DNA of 64,000 nucleotides from Halorientalis marina. Its GTDB lineage: Archaea; Halobacteriota; Halobacteria; Halobacteriales; Haloarculaceae. The stretch's first letter is position 1. Every line of letters begins with the position of its first letter. The translations under genes were made by a program, and so were the position numbers. Shown one piece after another: positions 16,370 through 25,066 of this stretch. The DNA lies in NCBI RefSeq assembly GCF_023028345.1, contig NZ_CP095488.1:186001-250000 (forward strand). Direction: 5' to 3'. The notes under the pieces are model-generated. The model saw only the letters and a program-made list of their open reading frames with translations. It did no database searches and had not been told where the DNA came from.

Positions 16370-17626
16370 CTACGGATTACTAGTACTTCCCGATTCACCG
16401 CCACTGGCACTCCCACCGCTCGCGTCTGAGCTCTCACTGCTACTCCCGCCAGAGCTTCCGTTCCCCGATGCGGCTGCGGATTCAGAACTCCAGGCCATGC
16501 CCGCACTGTAGAGGGACGCTCCATCCTCGGTCGTGAGCGACACCGATATCGGACTGGTGACGGAATCGACAGTCCCCGCAGTCGGACGGTCCGCAGTCAC
16601 CTGGAGCGTTCCAGTTGCCGCGTCGATGTACGCGTACCGGGTATCACCGGCCATGAGCGACGTATCGAGTGTCGCCGTCGTGGTCGTGTTGTTCGAGGTG
16701 ACACTGATGGTGGTGTTGCTCGGGACGTGATCGCCGCCCCCATTCCGGACGACCAGATACGAACTGTTCTCAACGTTAACATCTAGTTGCATCTGTAATG
16801 TTGCTCCCGCCGGCACGTCGTCGAACCAGTCCGGCTTGTCCACGCGATCGACGCCCGTTCGGAGCAGTGTATAGCTGTACGATCCCGTTTCACGCTCGGT
16901 GGCCGCGGCGACTGTGAAGCTCCGAATCAGTCCGGACTCACTGACGACGAGACGACCATCGAGTGAACCCACGTCCGTGAGCGGACCGTAACTGTCAGCA
17001 GGCGTGACGAACGTATCTGCCGTCAACACGACCGTCCCATTACCCGTCGATTCGTTGGCGACCGTGAAGTTCCCCGCCGCGAGATACTCCTCGACGCCCG
17101 AAAGGACACTCAAGCGGTCATCACGGCGGTCGTTTGTACGGTAATTGTACTCCCCGTCTGCCCTCGTTCGGATGACTCGCGTCGTGTCGTTGCTCCAGAG
17201 ATCGAAGTCAACCGCGTCGTCACTCGCGGACCGCGAACCCGTCAGTTGGTACGTCGTGAGCCCGGCTCCGACCACGAGGTCAAACGTGGACTGTTCGGCC
17301 GAACTCTGCCGACGAATCCGAACGGCACCCCCAGTCTCGGTCAGACTCGCTTCGTTCGCGCGTGCCAACGCCGTCGCGTTCGTGAGCGTCCCATCCGAGA
17401 CACCGGGGATGCTCTCACTCGAAACGGTGGCTGTTTCGTTGCCATCGGTCGGTTCGGTTGGTGACGATCCATCCGAGACACCGCGGGTGGTCTCACTCGA
17501 AACGGTGGCCGTTCCGTTGCTGTCGGTCGCTTCGGTCGAAGGGTCTGTCTCTGTCCCTAGTCCGCCCATACACCCTGCCAGCACGACTGCTGCAAGGAGT
17601 ACAAGAACGAGTGCTCGTCGTGTCAC
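16370..17626 (-). CDS. Haloarchaeal lipoprotein (DUF7537-like) with N-terminal tandem repeat
   Basis: 418 aa from GTG 17626, which places the signal VTRRALVLVLLAAVVLAGC at the N-terminus (lipobox LAGC). Longer readings (ATG 17788 or 17680) put 18-54 non-signal residues first. After a Thr/Ser/Asp linker with a 26-residue tandem repeat (TATVSSE...GVSDG twice) comes a region starting LARANEASLTETGGAVRIRR, like haloarchaeal DUF7537-type lipoproteins, which are LolA-like in outline. The C-terminal about 60 residues are Ser/Gly-rich low complexity. It should be lipid-anchored on the outer face of the membrane; ligand unknown. Confidence 0.7.
   Translation of the reverse strand: MTRRALVLVLLAAVVLAGCMGGLGTETDPSTEATDSNGTATVSSETTRGVSDGSSPTEPTDGNETATVSSESIPGVSDGTLTNATALARANEASLTETGGAVRIRRQSSAEQSTFDLVVGAGLTTYQLTGSRSASDDAVDFDLWSNDTTRVIRTRADGEYNYRTNDRRDDRLSVLSGVEEYLAAGNFTVANESTGNGTVVLTADTFVTPADSYGPLTDVGSLDGRLVVSESGLIRSFTVAAATERETGSYSYTLLRTGVDRVDKPDWFDDVPAGATLQMQLDVNVENSSYLVVRNGGGDHVPSNTTISVTSNNTTTTATLDTSLMAGDTRYAYIDAATGTLQVTADRPTAGTVDSVTSPISVSLTTEDGASLYSAGMAWSSESAAASGNGSSGGSSSESSDASGGSASGGESGSTSNP
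17391..17540 (-). repeat. 78-bp in-frame tandem repeat inside the lipoprotein gene
   Basis: Two units starting at 17391 and 17469 (the second slightly shorter) encode TATVSSE-x-x-x-GVSDG plus a PT/DGN linker. The period is 26 codons, so copy-number change keeps the frame. Confidence 0.7.
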
Positions 17627-17797
17627 GCTGTATGCTTCGACACCACAGGGGAAAGTCTCTGAGAAAGGACAAACTGCCATTTGAGTGTGGATTGTTCTCA
17701 GTGAGCAAAAGTAATCCAGTCTAATCCAATGATCACCAAACTCCAACGAGAACGGCCAGCTCGAACGGCGACGGACTCGCGGCAGCACGCCCCACCG

Positions 17798-18490
17798 TCA
17801 AATGGCCTCCCACTCCGGCTGCTCAACGTGTCGAGTCCAGAACGACGTGTCGAGATACCTATCATCGATGCCAGTCGTTCCTGACAGCCGGGCGACCCGC
17901 TGGACGGTCGCCCAGAGGAGCCGCTGCACCGGCAGAGGTGCCATCGGTATGATCGTCTCGTCGTACAGGTCAGCCGCCACCGCGAGCGATTGCAGCGGTC
18001 CCGGGCCAGGATAGGTGTTATTCTCCTTGTTGCCACGCTCGTGAGCCAGTCCCCAAGTGGTGTAGAGTCCTTTCACCGTCCGCATCGATGGCAGCTCGGC
18101 TTTGAACGCAACGATTTCGTCGGTATCGTTGCGGAAGGTGTGGTCCTGCCCTGGTTCGACAGTCAGCGACTCTCCAGGGGCAAGCTGGATCGAGTCTCCC
18201 TCGCGGACGATGGTGACTGTCCCCTCAAGCGCCCTGAACGTCTCTGTCGTCGGATGATAGTGGAGCGGTGGCTCGGGAGACTCTGGCGACACCCACTGGA
18301 TCATAACGGGGTGGTCGGTCTCTCCAGACTCCGGCCGCTCCAGGAGTGTCGCCCACGTCCGATTCACCGGGTCGGAAACGAGCGGGTGAGACGACTGTCG
18401 CAGAAGGACACCGGCAGTGCTCTCGGGATTCAATTCGAGTGTCGGTCCATCAGTCGTCGCTCCAGCCACGAGCGGGCGACCGGTCCGCAT
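17798..18490 (-). CDS. Cupin-domain protein
   Basis: 230 aa from ATG 18490 (MRTGRPLVAGATTDGPTLEL); a 21-codon longer start at 18553 is possible. The single cupin barrel spans about residues 65-135: PPLHYHPTTETFRALEG (metal-site His, His, Glu) and PGQDHTFRND (fourth ligand His). The C-terminal about 90 residues are helical with a hydrophobic stretch (TIIPMAPLPVQRLLWAT). Stand-alone cupins of this type are sensors or oxygenase-like enzymes; the substrate is unknown. It is divergent from a Bat-type regulator that starts 150 nt away, so the two may form a regulator-target pair. Confidence 0.78.
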   Translation of the reverse strand: MRTGRPLVAGATTDGPTLELNPESTAGVLLRQSSHPLVSDPVNRTWATLLERPESGETDHPVMIQWVSPESPEPPLHYHPTTETFRALEGTVTIVREGDSIQLAPGESLTVEPGQDHTFRNDTDEIVAFKAELPSMRTVKGLYTTWGLAHERGNKENNTYPGPGPLQSLAVAADLYDETIIPMAPLPVQRLLWATVQRVARLSGTTGIDDRYLDTSFWTRHVEQPEWEAI

Positions 18491-18641
18491 CGTTTCGTTT
18501 CCGTTTTGATCAGGGTTCTGTCCCTGATCACGTGGCCGTGTCCTGGATCCCATCTCTGTCTCATCGGACGGTCCGATACGGAATGGAACTTCTGTGAGGT
18601 ATACCTGCAGGGTTTATGACCCCCTCGTTTGAGTACAGGAC

Positions 18642-19316
18642 GTGAAACACCTCCGGGTCACCGTCCACGTCGATGACGACTATACACCGGAATTTTTCGA
18701 GTTACTGGCTGATTCACCGGCCATCGCGGAAGCTCGTCTGGTTGACTGGAGTATGACGGCCAGTGAACAGTCCACGCTCTTGTATATCGTCGATGGAGAT
18801 CCAACCCCCTTCGCCGAACAGGCGGCCAATACCGCTGGCATCGATTCGGTAGAACTGTCCGATACCAAACAGGGTCGAACGTACGTGTTGGTCGTTATGC
18901 GACCGTTAGAGACGCCAATGTTCGCTGCCATCCACCGAGCAAGCACACAGGCGGGTCTTATCGTCCGCAAACCGATTATTTACCGCGATGGTACGATGTC
19001 GGCTCGCGTCGTTGGCGACGCTGGGGCACTCCAGCGTGCCCTCGAAGCGGCCCCAGATGGCGTCGAAGTACAAATCGACACAATCAGCCAATTCTATGGG
19101 CATACGGACGATCCAGTGGTAGGGCTAAGCGACAGACAGCGTGAGGCAGTCGCAGTCGCGCTCGAACTCGGCTACTACAATCAGCCTCGTGGGGCGACCC
19201 ACGAAGACGTCGCCGCTGAACTTGAGTGTGCGCCCCAGACAGCCAGTGACCATTTACAGAAGGCTGAAGCGAATATTATCCGTGCAGTGATGGACGAATT
19301 CGGAGGTGACGCGTAA
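18642..19316 (+). CDS. Bat-type HTH_10 transcriptional regulator
   Basis: 224 aa from GTG 18642 (residues KHLRVTVHVDDDYTPEFF), a normal start for these short regulators. The C-terminal HTH_10 is LSDRQREAVAVALELGYYNQ, PRGATHEDVAAELECAPQTASDHLQKAEANI at about residues 165-215 (seen as LSDRQREAV, YYNQPRG, CAPQTASDHLQKAE). The N-terminal sensor-like region is unclassified. The divergent cupin gene is the natural candidate target; their shared 150-bp spacer should hold both promoters. This link is inferred from position only. Confidence 0.85.
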   Translation: MKHLRVTVHVDDDYTPEFFELLADSPAIAEARLVDWSMTASEQSTLLYIVDGDPTPFAEQAANTAGIDSVELSDTKQGRTYVLVVMRPLETPMFAAIHRASTQAGLIVRKPIIYRDGTMSARVVGDAGALQRALEAAPDGVEVQIDTISQFYGHTDDPVVGLSDRQREAVAVALELGYYNQPRGATHEDVAAELECAPQTASDHLQKAEANIIRAVMDEFGGDA

Positions 19317-19450
19317 GTCGCCTCACATCGATACAGTTGCGCTCCAGGGGGCTGTCAGAGAACACTCCAGATGGAGTGTCTCTATTTCGCCAACCTCCAC
19401 GTATGTACTGAAAAACTCAACCTATCTGGACGGAGCTCTGTGCAAGAGAC

Positions 19451-19515
19451 GCGGACACACTGAGCAGTGAGAGAGCACGTTCGGCACCAGGCTGGGAATC
19501 GGTCAGTTCAGAGGA
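19451..19515 (+). repeat. 65-bp inverted repeat, left copy
   Basis: Matches the reverse complement of 22032-22095 with three substitutions and one 1-nt gap (about 94%). The pair encloses the TrkA-like and APC permease genes. No transposase is inside. The remaining 19317-19450 and 19516-19645 stretches hold no gene I can support. Confidence 0.8.
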
Positions 19516-19645
19516 ACGATGTATCGTTTCAATCACCGACCTACCCAGTCTCTGTCAGGAGCTGCGTGCTGAATACAGGGCGCATAGTTAGCAGTCGTAG
19601 TAAGAGTGCTCTGACGAACTCTGCCGTCTGGAACGAAGACTGTGA

Positions 19646-20299
19646 CTACCCTCGCATCAAATTCATCACTTCATCGACGACGTCCGGTTCAACAGCAATG
19701 ACGTAGCGGCTGCCGGGTGTCAGCGTCGTGTCCGGGCGGGCAATCCGCTGGCCGTCGTCGTCAGATATGATCAACGTCCCCGCAGGAAAGCGCACATCGG
19801 TCAGTTGCTTTCCGGCGGCCGGGGCCCCCTCTGCAACGCGAACGAGCATGATGTCGAGGGTGCCCGTCACGTCCGCCAGCGTCTGGACGTCGCCACCGAC
19901 GATTTCGTTCGCCGCCACTTGGGCGCCGGCCCGCTCGGGGAAGAGGACCGCGTCCACAAATCGCGTATAGGCCTTGCCAGCCGCGCGGTCGATGCGCGCT
20001 ACGGTTCGGATATCGGGATTGAGCTCCGAAGCGGCTAGACAGACCGCGAGGTTCAGCCCTGTTTCACCCGTGAGGGCCGCGATCACGTCGGCTCGCTCGA
20101 TGTCAGCCTCTTCGATGATGTCGGGATTTGTCGCATCACCCTGGATGACCGTCGCTATCCACTCGTCGGCGATCTCCGAGACGATCCGTTCGTCGCGTTC
20201 GATAATTGTCACATCGTGGCCACGGTTCGCAAGTATCTCCGCTGTCTGGAAGCCGACGCGCCCACCGCCTGCGATGATGGTGTCGAGATTGCTGGTCAT
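19646..20299 (-). CDS. TrkA-family protein (RCK: NAD-binding and C-terminal domains)
   Basis: 217 aa. Residues 1-120 form the TrkA-N Rossmann fold with IIAGGGRVGFQTAEIL (GxGxxG-type dinucleotide motif), TIIERDE at the end of beta-2, and VIQGDATNPDII; residues 135-217 form TrkA-C (DIMLVRVAEGAPAAGKQLTD; SRYVIAVEPDV). Such proteins gate K+ or other cation/amino-acid transporters in answer to nucleotide binding. The gene starts 3 nt after the stop of the APC permease on the same strand, so the two form an operon, and it probably regulates that permease rather than a Trk channel. Confidence 0.88.
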   Translation of the reverse strand: MTSNLDTIIAGGGRVGFQTAEILANRGHDVTIIERDERIVSEIADEWIATVIQGDATNPDIIEEADIERADVIAALTGETGLNLAVCLAASELNPDIRTVARIDRAAGKAYTRFVDAVLFPERAGAQVAANEIVGGDVQTLADVTGTLDIMLVRVAEGAPAAGKQLTDVRFPAGTLIISDDDGQRIARPDTTLTPGSRYVIAVEPDVVDEVMNLMRG

Positions 20300-20302
20300 G
20301 GT

Positions 20303-21757
20303 TCAGTCTTCAGCCTCCGGTGTGATTTCGGTATCGGTCGTCGTCGGGCCGCGTTCCGACGGCGCTCGCAGCCGCTCAAGTGCGAAATAAACGAGGCCCC
20401 CAAGCAGGATCCACGCCACGCTGAGCGCTAGGGCAAGCGGGTCGGTCCGGATCAGGTACTCCACGAGCACCCCGGCCAGAAGCAGGTTGAGAGCGATACC
20501 GAGCAGCGCCGGAACCGGGTAGTAGGGCATTTCGTAGGGGCGGTTCATGTTCGGTCGCTCCCGACGGAGTCTGATCACCGCGACGTTGACGATGATGAAC
20601 GACAGCAGAAAGAACAGGCTCGCCATATTCCCGGCGCTCTGTGTCGGGAGTGCCACTGACCCGAGCATCACGACCGCGCTGGCGAGGATCGCAACGAACG
20701 GGGTCCCGTATCGGTGGTGGATCTGACCGAACGAGGGCAGCAACTGTCCCTCTCGACCCATCGAAAACGCCACCCGCGAGGAGGCGATTACGACCGCATT
20801 GAGGGCGGTCAGCGTCGAGAAAACCGCACCGAAGACGATGAGCGCCCCGCCGTTCTGGATGATTGGTAGTCCGGTCGGCATGAACGACGTCGCCGCCGCG
20901 GCGATACCTGCCTCGCCGGCGTCGGCGAGCCCCTCTGCCCCGAGCGTCCCGACGGCGACGGTTACAACCGCTAAATAGACTATCACGGTCGCAATCAGAC
21001 TCACGAAGATCGCTTTCGGGATGTTCTCACGGGGGTTCTCGACTTCCTCAGTGACGGTCGTGATGAGGTCGTAGCCCTCGAATGCGATGAACGTCAGCCC
21101 CATCGCCGGCAGGATGGCGGCAGCGCCGGCTCCCTCCGGGAACAGCGGCTGGAACTCGGCTCCGGAGAACATCGGTGAGCTGAACCCAAAGGCGACGAAC
21201 ACGACCAGGATGCTCACCTTGATAATGGTGAACATCGTTTCAGCGCTTCCACTGGCGGCCGTCGAGACCGCGTTGAGCGCCACCAGACCGAGAACGGCAA
21301 CGAACGCCAGCAGGAACGCGAGTGGCACCCCCATTTCAACGACCGGGACTACGACAGCTCCCACCTCGTCCGGCGGCGGAACGATTCCGTAGACGTGCAA
21401 CAGTTCGAGAAAGTTCGGCGCGAAGCCGAGCGCGTACAGCCCTCCCGCGATCATATAGGCGAACCAGAGCATCCAGCCCATAATGAACGAGGGGAGATCC
21501 TCAAAGATCTCTCGAACGAAGGCGTATCCACCGCCACTTTTCGGGATCGAGGCGGCCAGCTCTGCATACGAGAGGCCGGTGAATGCGGTGACGACGCCGT
21601 TCAGCGCGAAGACGAGAATCGCGGCCGGGCCAGCGATTTCGGCGGCCAGCCCTGTCAGGACGAAGATGCCAGCCCCGATCATCGCCCCCATGCCGATCAT
21701 CGTCGCGTCGAGTAGCCCGAGCTCGGCCTCCGGGGACCGGGTCTGGCTACCGCTCAC
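20303..21757 (-). CDS. APC-superfamily amino acid permease
   Basis: 484 aa from GTG 21757 (residues SGSQTRSPEAELGLLDATMI). Twelve hydrophobic segments; the APC signatures MIGMGAMIGAGIFVLTG in helix 1 and FIAFEGYDLITTVTEEVENP after helix 6 are clear. It is a cytoplasmic-membrane cation-coupled amino acid or polyamine transporter; the substrate is not determined by sequence. It is the first gene of an operon with the TrkA-like protein (3-nt spacing), a pairing often seen in haloarchaea. A TATA-like ctattaaag lies about 70 nt before the start. Confidence 0.9.
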   Translation of the reverse strand: MSGSQTRSPEAELGLLDATMIGMGAMIGAGIFVLTGLAAEIAGPAAILVFALNGVVTAFTGLSYAELAASIPKSGGGYAFVREIFEDLPSFIMGWMLWFAYMIAGGLYALGFAPNFLELLHVYGIVPPPDEVGAVVVPVVEMGVPLAFLLAFVAVLGLVALNAVSTAASGSAETMFTIIKVSILVVFVAFGFSSPMFSGAEFQPLFPEGAGAAAILPAMGLTFIAFEGYDLITTVTEEVENPRENIPKAIFVSLIATVIVYLAVVTVAVGTLGAEGLADAGEAGIAAAATSFMPTGLPIIQNGGALIVFGAVFSTLTALNAVVIASSRVAFSMGREGQLLPSFGQIHHRYGTPFVAILASAVVMLGSVALPTQSAGNMASLFFLLSFIIVNVAVIRLRRERPNMNRPYEMPYYPVPALLGIALNLLLAGVLVEYLIRTDPLALALSVAWILLGGLVYFALERLRAPSERGPTTTDTEITPEAED

Positions 21758-22244
21758 TGCTCATACTCACCGGTTCGCTCGTCGGGTATCATACGGTACG
21801 ATGTTCTGTTAATCCACTTTAATAGCCGGGGTGGATTCTTCTATGTCGAGAATCATATTGGGATTTGGTAAATCCTTATACCATTCCGCGGCGCTCGGGG
21901 GTCCGCAACCAGTCGCTTGAGATCAAAATACGGTCGAAAACGGGACACCTGGAAAGACCAAACGCTGAACCAACCGAGTCGATTACAGAACTTCTGACAC
22001 CGGTGGGGGTTGGGTAGAGTTGCTGACTACATCCTCTGAACTGACCGATTCTCAGCCTGGTACCGAACGTGCTCTCTCCTGCTCAGTGTGTCTGCACTCT
22101 GGGTAGTTCCATCCTCAGTAACCGACGACTCTGCGAATCGTCGATGCCACCCCTGGTGCTGGTATTCCCCGTTGCCACCGGAGTTGCTACCACTGAAACA
22201 GCGTGTGCAAATTTATCAGCCCCTTCTTCTATACCGCGAATACA
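21758..22244. other. Spacer with the right inverted-repeat copy and two promoters
   Basis: No gene is seen. It holds the APC operon promoter region near 21805-21830, the right copy of the 65-bp inverted repeat (22032-22095), and the start region of the DUF3592 gene. The repeat's outer similarity may extend weakly to about 21985 (cagaacttctgacac versus a related string near 19555). Confidence 0.5.
22032..22095 (-). repeat. 65-bp inverted repeat, right copy
   Basis: Reverse complement of 19451-19515 with three substitutions and a 1-nt gap. Its shared core on the minus strand includes gagagagcacgttcgg and gaatcggtcagttcagagga. Confidence 0.8.
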
Positions 22245-23216
22245 ATGCAGTTTACACTGCGTGGAACACCAATCGCGGTCACCCCGCTGATGGTGATCGC
22301 GATCGTCATCGGGCTCGGTGTTGCGGGCTACGGCGGATACGACTACATCCAGCAGTCGAACGCCGTCAATGACGCTGTTGCCGTCGAAACGACTGTCACC
22401 GACACGGAAATCAGTTCGTCCGACGGCCGGAGGCTTTTCTATCGCGTCACCGTCGAACACACCTACCAGTACCGCGGCACCGAATATACAAGCGATCAGG
22501 TGTTCCCCGGCACGACCAGTCCGATGTACACCGTTCGGAGTGATGCAGAACGCGCAATTGAGCCGTACGAGTCCAACGCAACGACAAGCGCCTACGTCGA
22601 TCCGGGCGCTCCAGGGCGGGCGTTTCTTGAACGGCAGACGACGTTAGCTCCCCTCAAATTCGTGGGATTTGGGGTCCTTATCGTCCTCTTGACGACGCTT
22701 CATGCCGTCGGCGCACGCAATCCCGGCCGGAGTACGGAGTTACGCCCGACGAGTGAACGCGAACCGACGCGTCACGAGACGTTGTTAGGGGTTAACCGTG
22801 ACACAGTCAGCCGACTCAGTAAGCGTCTCTTGCTGATTGCACCAGTCGTTTTCCTCGCTTCACTCGTCGGCACGGTGGTCCTCGTCTACACAGCGGAATC
22901 GGCGTCAATACAGGCTGGTCTAACGGACTTGGTTGGGCTCACGACACTGACAGCGTTCATTGCTGCACTCGTATTTATTGCTGCACTCGTGTTCTACGGA
23001 ATCTGGTCGTTCACCGAGTACCGGCGACTCCGTGAGCGGATTCCGGAGCCGCGGCCACCGAGTCCGTTCCGACATCCCTCTCGGCTCGTTACCATTCTTT
23101 ACACCAGTGACGGCCTCGACACCTACGGGCGACGGGTGAAACTGACCGGCTTCGTGTTTGTCGTGACCGCGGTTCTCGCCGGGGTGCTCGTATTTCTCCT
23201 CGTCACAGCATCGTAG
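22245..23216 (+). CDS. DUF3592 membrane protein
   Basis: 323 aa from ATG 22245 (MQFTLRGTPIAVTPLMVIAI); the upstream Met at 22203 adds 14 residues without family support. Layout: TM helix about 10-30; an extracellular DUF3592 region with VETTVTDTEI, YRVTVEHTYQYRGTEYTSDQV, YVDPGAPGRAFL; TM helix about 135-155; then three more helices in the C-terminal half. DUF3592 proteins sit in the cytoplasmic membrane and have no assigned activity. It is monocistronic. Confidence 0.8.
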   Translation: MQFTLRGTPIAVTPLMVIAIVIGLGVAGYGGYDYIQQSNAVNDAVAVETTVTDTEISSSDGRRLFYRVTVEHTYQYRGTEYTSDQVFPGTTSPMYTVRSDAERAIEPYESNATTSAYVDPGAPGRAFLERQTTLAPLKFVGFGVLIVLLTTLHAVGARNPGRSTELRPTSEREPTRHETLLGVNRDTVSRLSKRLLLIAPVVFLASLVGTVVLVYTAESASIQAGLTDLVGLTTLTAFIAALVFIAALVFYGIWSFTEYRRLRERIPEPRPPSPFRHPSRLVTILYTSDGLDTYGRRVKLTGFVFVVTAVLAGVLVFLLVTAS

Positions 23217-23350
23217 CCACCGATCGCACGGGACGGTTTGACTCTGGTCGAGGACCGGAGTATATTTGCACATCCACCCCACCCGTCGGTAGCTCGTTCG
23301 ATGAATCCTCTGTATTCAGTAATCGGACTGGGTGACCTGCTCGTCGTTGT

Positions 23351-24604
23351 TCAGGGCCAGGTGCCGGCCTGTTCACCAGCGCTGATGACTCGCTGAATTG
23401 CAACGACATACGCAGCAGTTCGAAGCGACGGGAGTTCGCGTGATTCATAGGCGTCAACGAGGTTCCAGAATTGGTCGACGATGGTTGTATCGAGCTGCTC
23501 GTTGACGCGCTCTTCTGTCCAGTAGAATCGCTGGCGGTTCTGGACCCACTCGAAGTAGGAGACGATGACGCCACCCGCGTTGGCTAGAATATCCGGGACG
23601 ACGAGGACATCGTCGTCCTGTAGAACGTCGTCAGCGGCCGGGGTAATTGGACCATTTGCGGCCTCGGATACGATGTCGGCCCTGATGTCGTGAGCGAGCG
23701 ATTCATCTATCGCGTTTTCCAGGGCCGCGGGAATCAACAGATCGACGTCCAGCGTCAACAGCTGGTCGTTCGAGAGTTCCTCTGCGGCATCGGGATATCC
23801 GACGACACTCCCGGTTTCGCGTTTGAATTGCTTGACAGCGGCTGGGTCAAACGAGTCGTCTGTGTAAATACCACCACTGGAGTCCGAAACGGCAACTACG
23901 TCGGCCCCCATCTCGTAGATGAGTTTCGCCGCGATCCAGCCTGCGTTACCGAAACCCTGGACGGCAACTGTTGCTCCCTCGAGACTCTTATCGAGGTAGT
24001 CGAACGCCTCACGCGCTGCGACGATTGTGGACCGACCTGTCGCCTCGACTCGCCCCTCACTCCCGCCACTTGAGATATCTTTCCCGGTAATGACGCCCGG
24101 TTCGGTCGTATTTTCCAGTGTCTCGTAGGTGTCTTTGATCCAGTTCATCTCCCGCTGTCCCGTGTTGACATCTGGTGCGGGAACGTCACGGTCTGCACCG
24201 ATAAACGGTGTCAGTTCGACCGCGAATGCACGGGTGATTCGCTCGAGCTCGGACTCGGAATAGTCGCTGGGATCGATGACGATTCCACCTTTCCCGCCAC
24301 CGAGTGGCACATCGCTCGTCGCCGTCTTGTAGACCATCCAGCCCGACAGCGCTTTGACCTCGTCACGTGTCACCTGCGGGTGGTAGCGGATACCGCCCTT
24401 GTATGGACCGCGGTCACCGTTGAACTGGGAGCGGTATGCACGAAACACCTCGATCGAACCGTCGTCCATCTCGACGGAGAGATTCGTTTCCAGCACTCGC
24501 TCCGGTGTCTTCAACCGGTCGATCTGTCCCTGGGCTACATCCAGATATTCAGCTGCCTCTTCGATCTGTGTCCGGAGACTCTGGTACGGATTCACTTCGG
24601 CCAT
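23351..24604 (-). CDS. Glutamate dehydrogenase (Glu/Leu/Phe/Val dehydrogenase family)
   Basis: 417 aa, the normal length. Substrate-binding and catalytic parts: [32 protein letters not shown] (catalytic Lys region) and [14 protein letters not shown]. The NAD(P)-binding Rossmann motif is [10 protein letters not shown] at about residue 214. The C-terminal NILANAGGV-like segment reads [17 protein letters not shown]. It interconverts glutamate and 2-oxoglutarate plus ammonia in the cytosol. A second paralogue lies 460 nt upstream on the same strand. The coenzyme preference cannot be assigned with certainty; the residue after the first strand is AVSDSSGG, where an acidic residue (Asp) would favour NAD+. 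Confidence 0.95.
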   Translation of the reverse strand: MAEVNPYQSLRTQIEEAAEYLDVAQGQIDRLKTPERVLETNLSVEMDDGSIEVFRAYRSQFNGDRGPYKGGIRYHPQVTRDEVKALSGWMVYKTATSDVPLGGGKGGIVIDPSDYSESELERITRAFAVELTPFIGADRDVPAPDVNTGQREMNWIKDTYETLENTTEPGVITGKDISSGGSEGRVEATGRSTIVAAREAFDYLDKSLEGATVAVQGFGNAGWIAAKLIYEMGADVVAVSDSSGGIYTDDSFDPAAVKQFKRETGSVVGYPDAAEELSNDQLLTLDVDLLIPAALENAIDESLAHDIRADIVSEAANGPITPAADDVLQDDDVLVVPDILANAGGVIVSYFEWVQNRQRFYWTEERVNEQLDTTIVDQFWNLVDAYESRELPSLRTAAYVVAIQRVISAGEQAGTWP

Positions 24605-24720
24605 GTGAGGACCACAGCAATCTAACTACCAAAATCTGTCCATCTAATTTCTAATTATATTTGATATTTTACTTTAGATGTCTCTACTGTAAAGGCGAAA
24701 TTTCTCGTCCAGTGGATCTT

Positions 24721-25029
24721 TTATTCCTGAATATTCACCTCAGTATCATATTCTGTTAATAAACGACGGCCCGATTTGCGGGCGACTTGTATTGTCACCT
24801 CAGTATCAAGAACGACTGCCTCCCCGATCCGTCGACTCCCGGTCACGGGCACTTCGATCCGGTCTACGTCGGAGATCAGACAATCACGACGGTCCCGCAT
24901 TTCGAGCAGGACGTCTCCGCTAGGAAAGTGCCAGATTTGCGTGACCGACTGAAAACACGGCAGTAATGTCGGCTCCTCTATGTACCTAATACCTCTCGAC
25001 TTCTCTCTAAGCTCGTTACTACCAACCAT
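24721..25029 (-). CDS. Hypothetical protein between the two glutamate dehydrogenase genes
   Basis: 102 aa from ATG 25029 (MVGSNELREKSRGIRYIEEP). The longer reading to 25134 would overlap the end of the upstream dehydrogenase and is unlikely. It has mixed beta character (IWHFPSGDVLLEMRD; AVVLDTEVTIQVARKS) and no membrane segment or Cys pairs. The DNA is AT-richer than its neighbours, with attaaatataataaaa just before the start. The family is not recognised; it might be a recent arrival, or a regulator of the flanking genes, but nothing shows this directly. Confidence 0.5.
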   Translation of the reverse strand: MVGSNELREKSRGIRYIEEPTLLPCFQSVTQIWHFPSGDVLLEMRDRRDCLISDVDRIEVPVTGSRRIGEAVVLDTEVTIQVARKSGRRLLTEYDTEVNIQE

Positions 25030-25066
25030 TTTTATTATATTTAATATCGGACTCCATCGAAACGGC

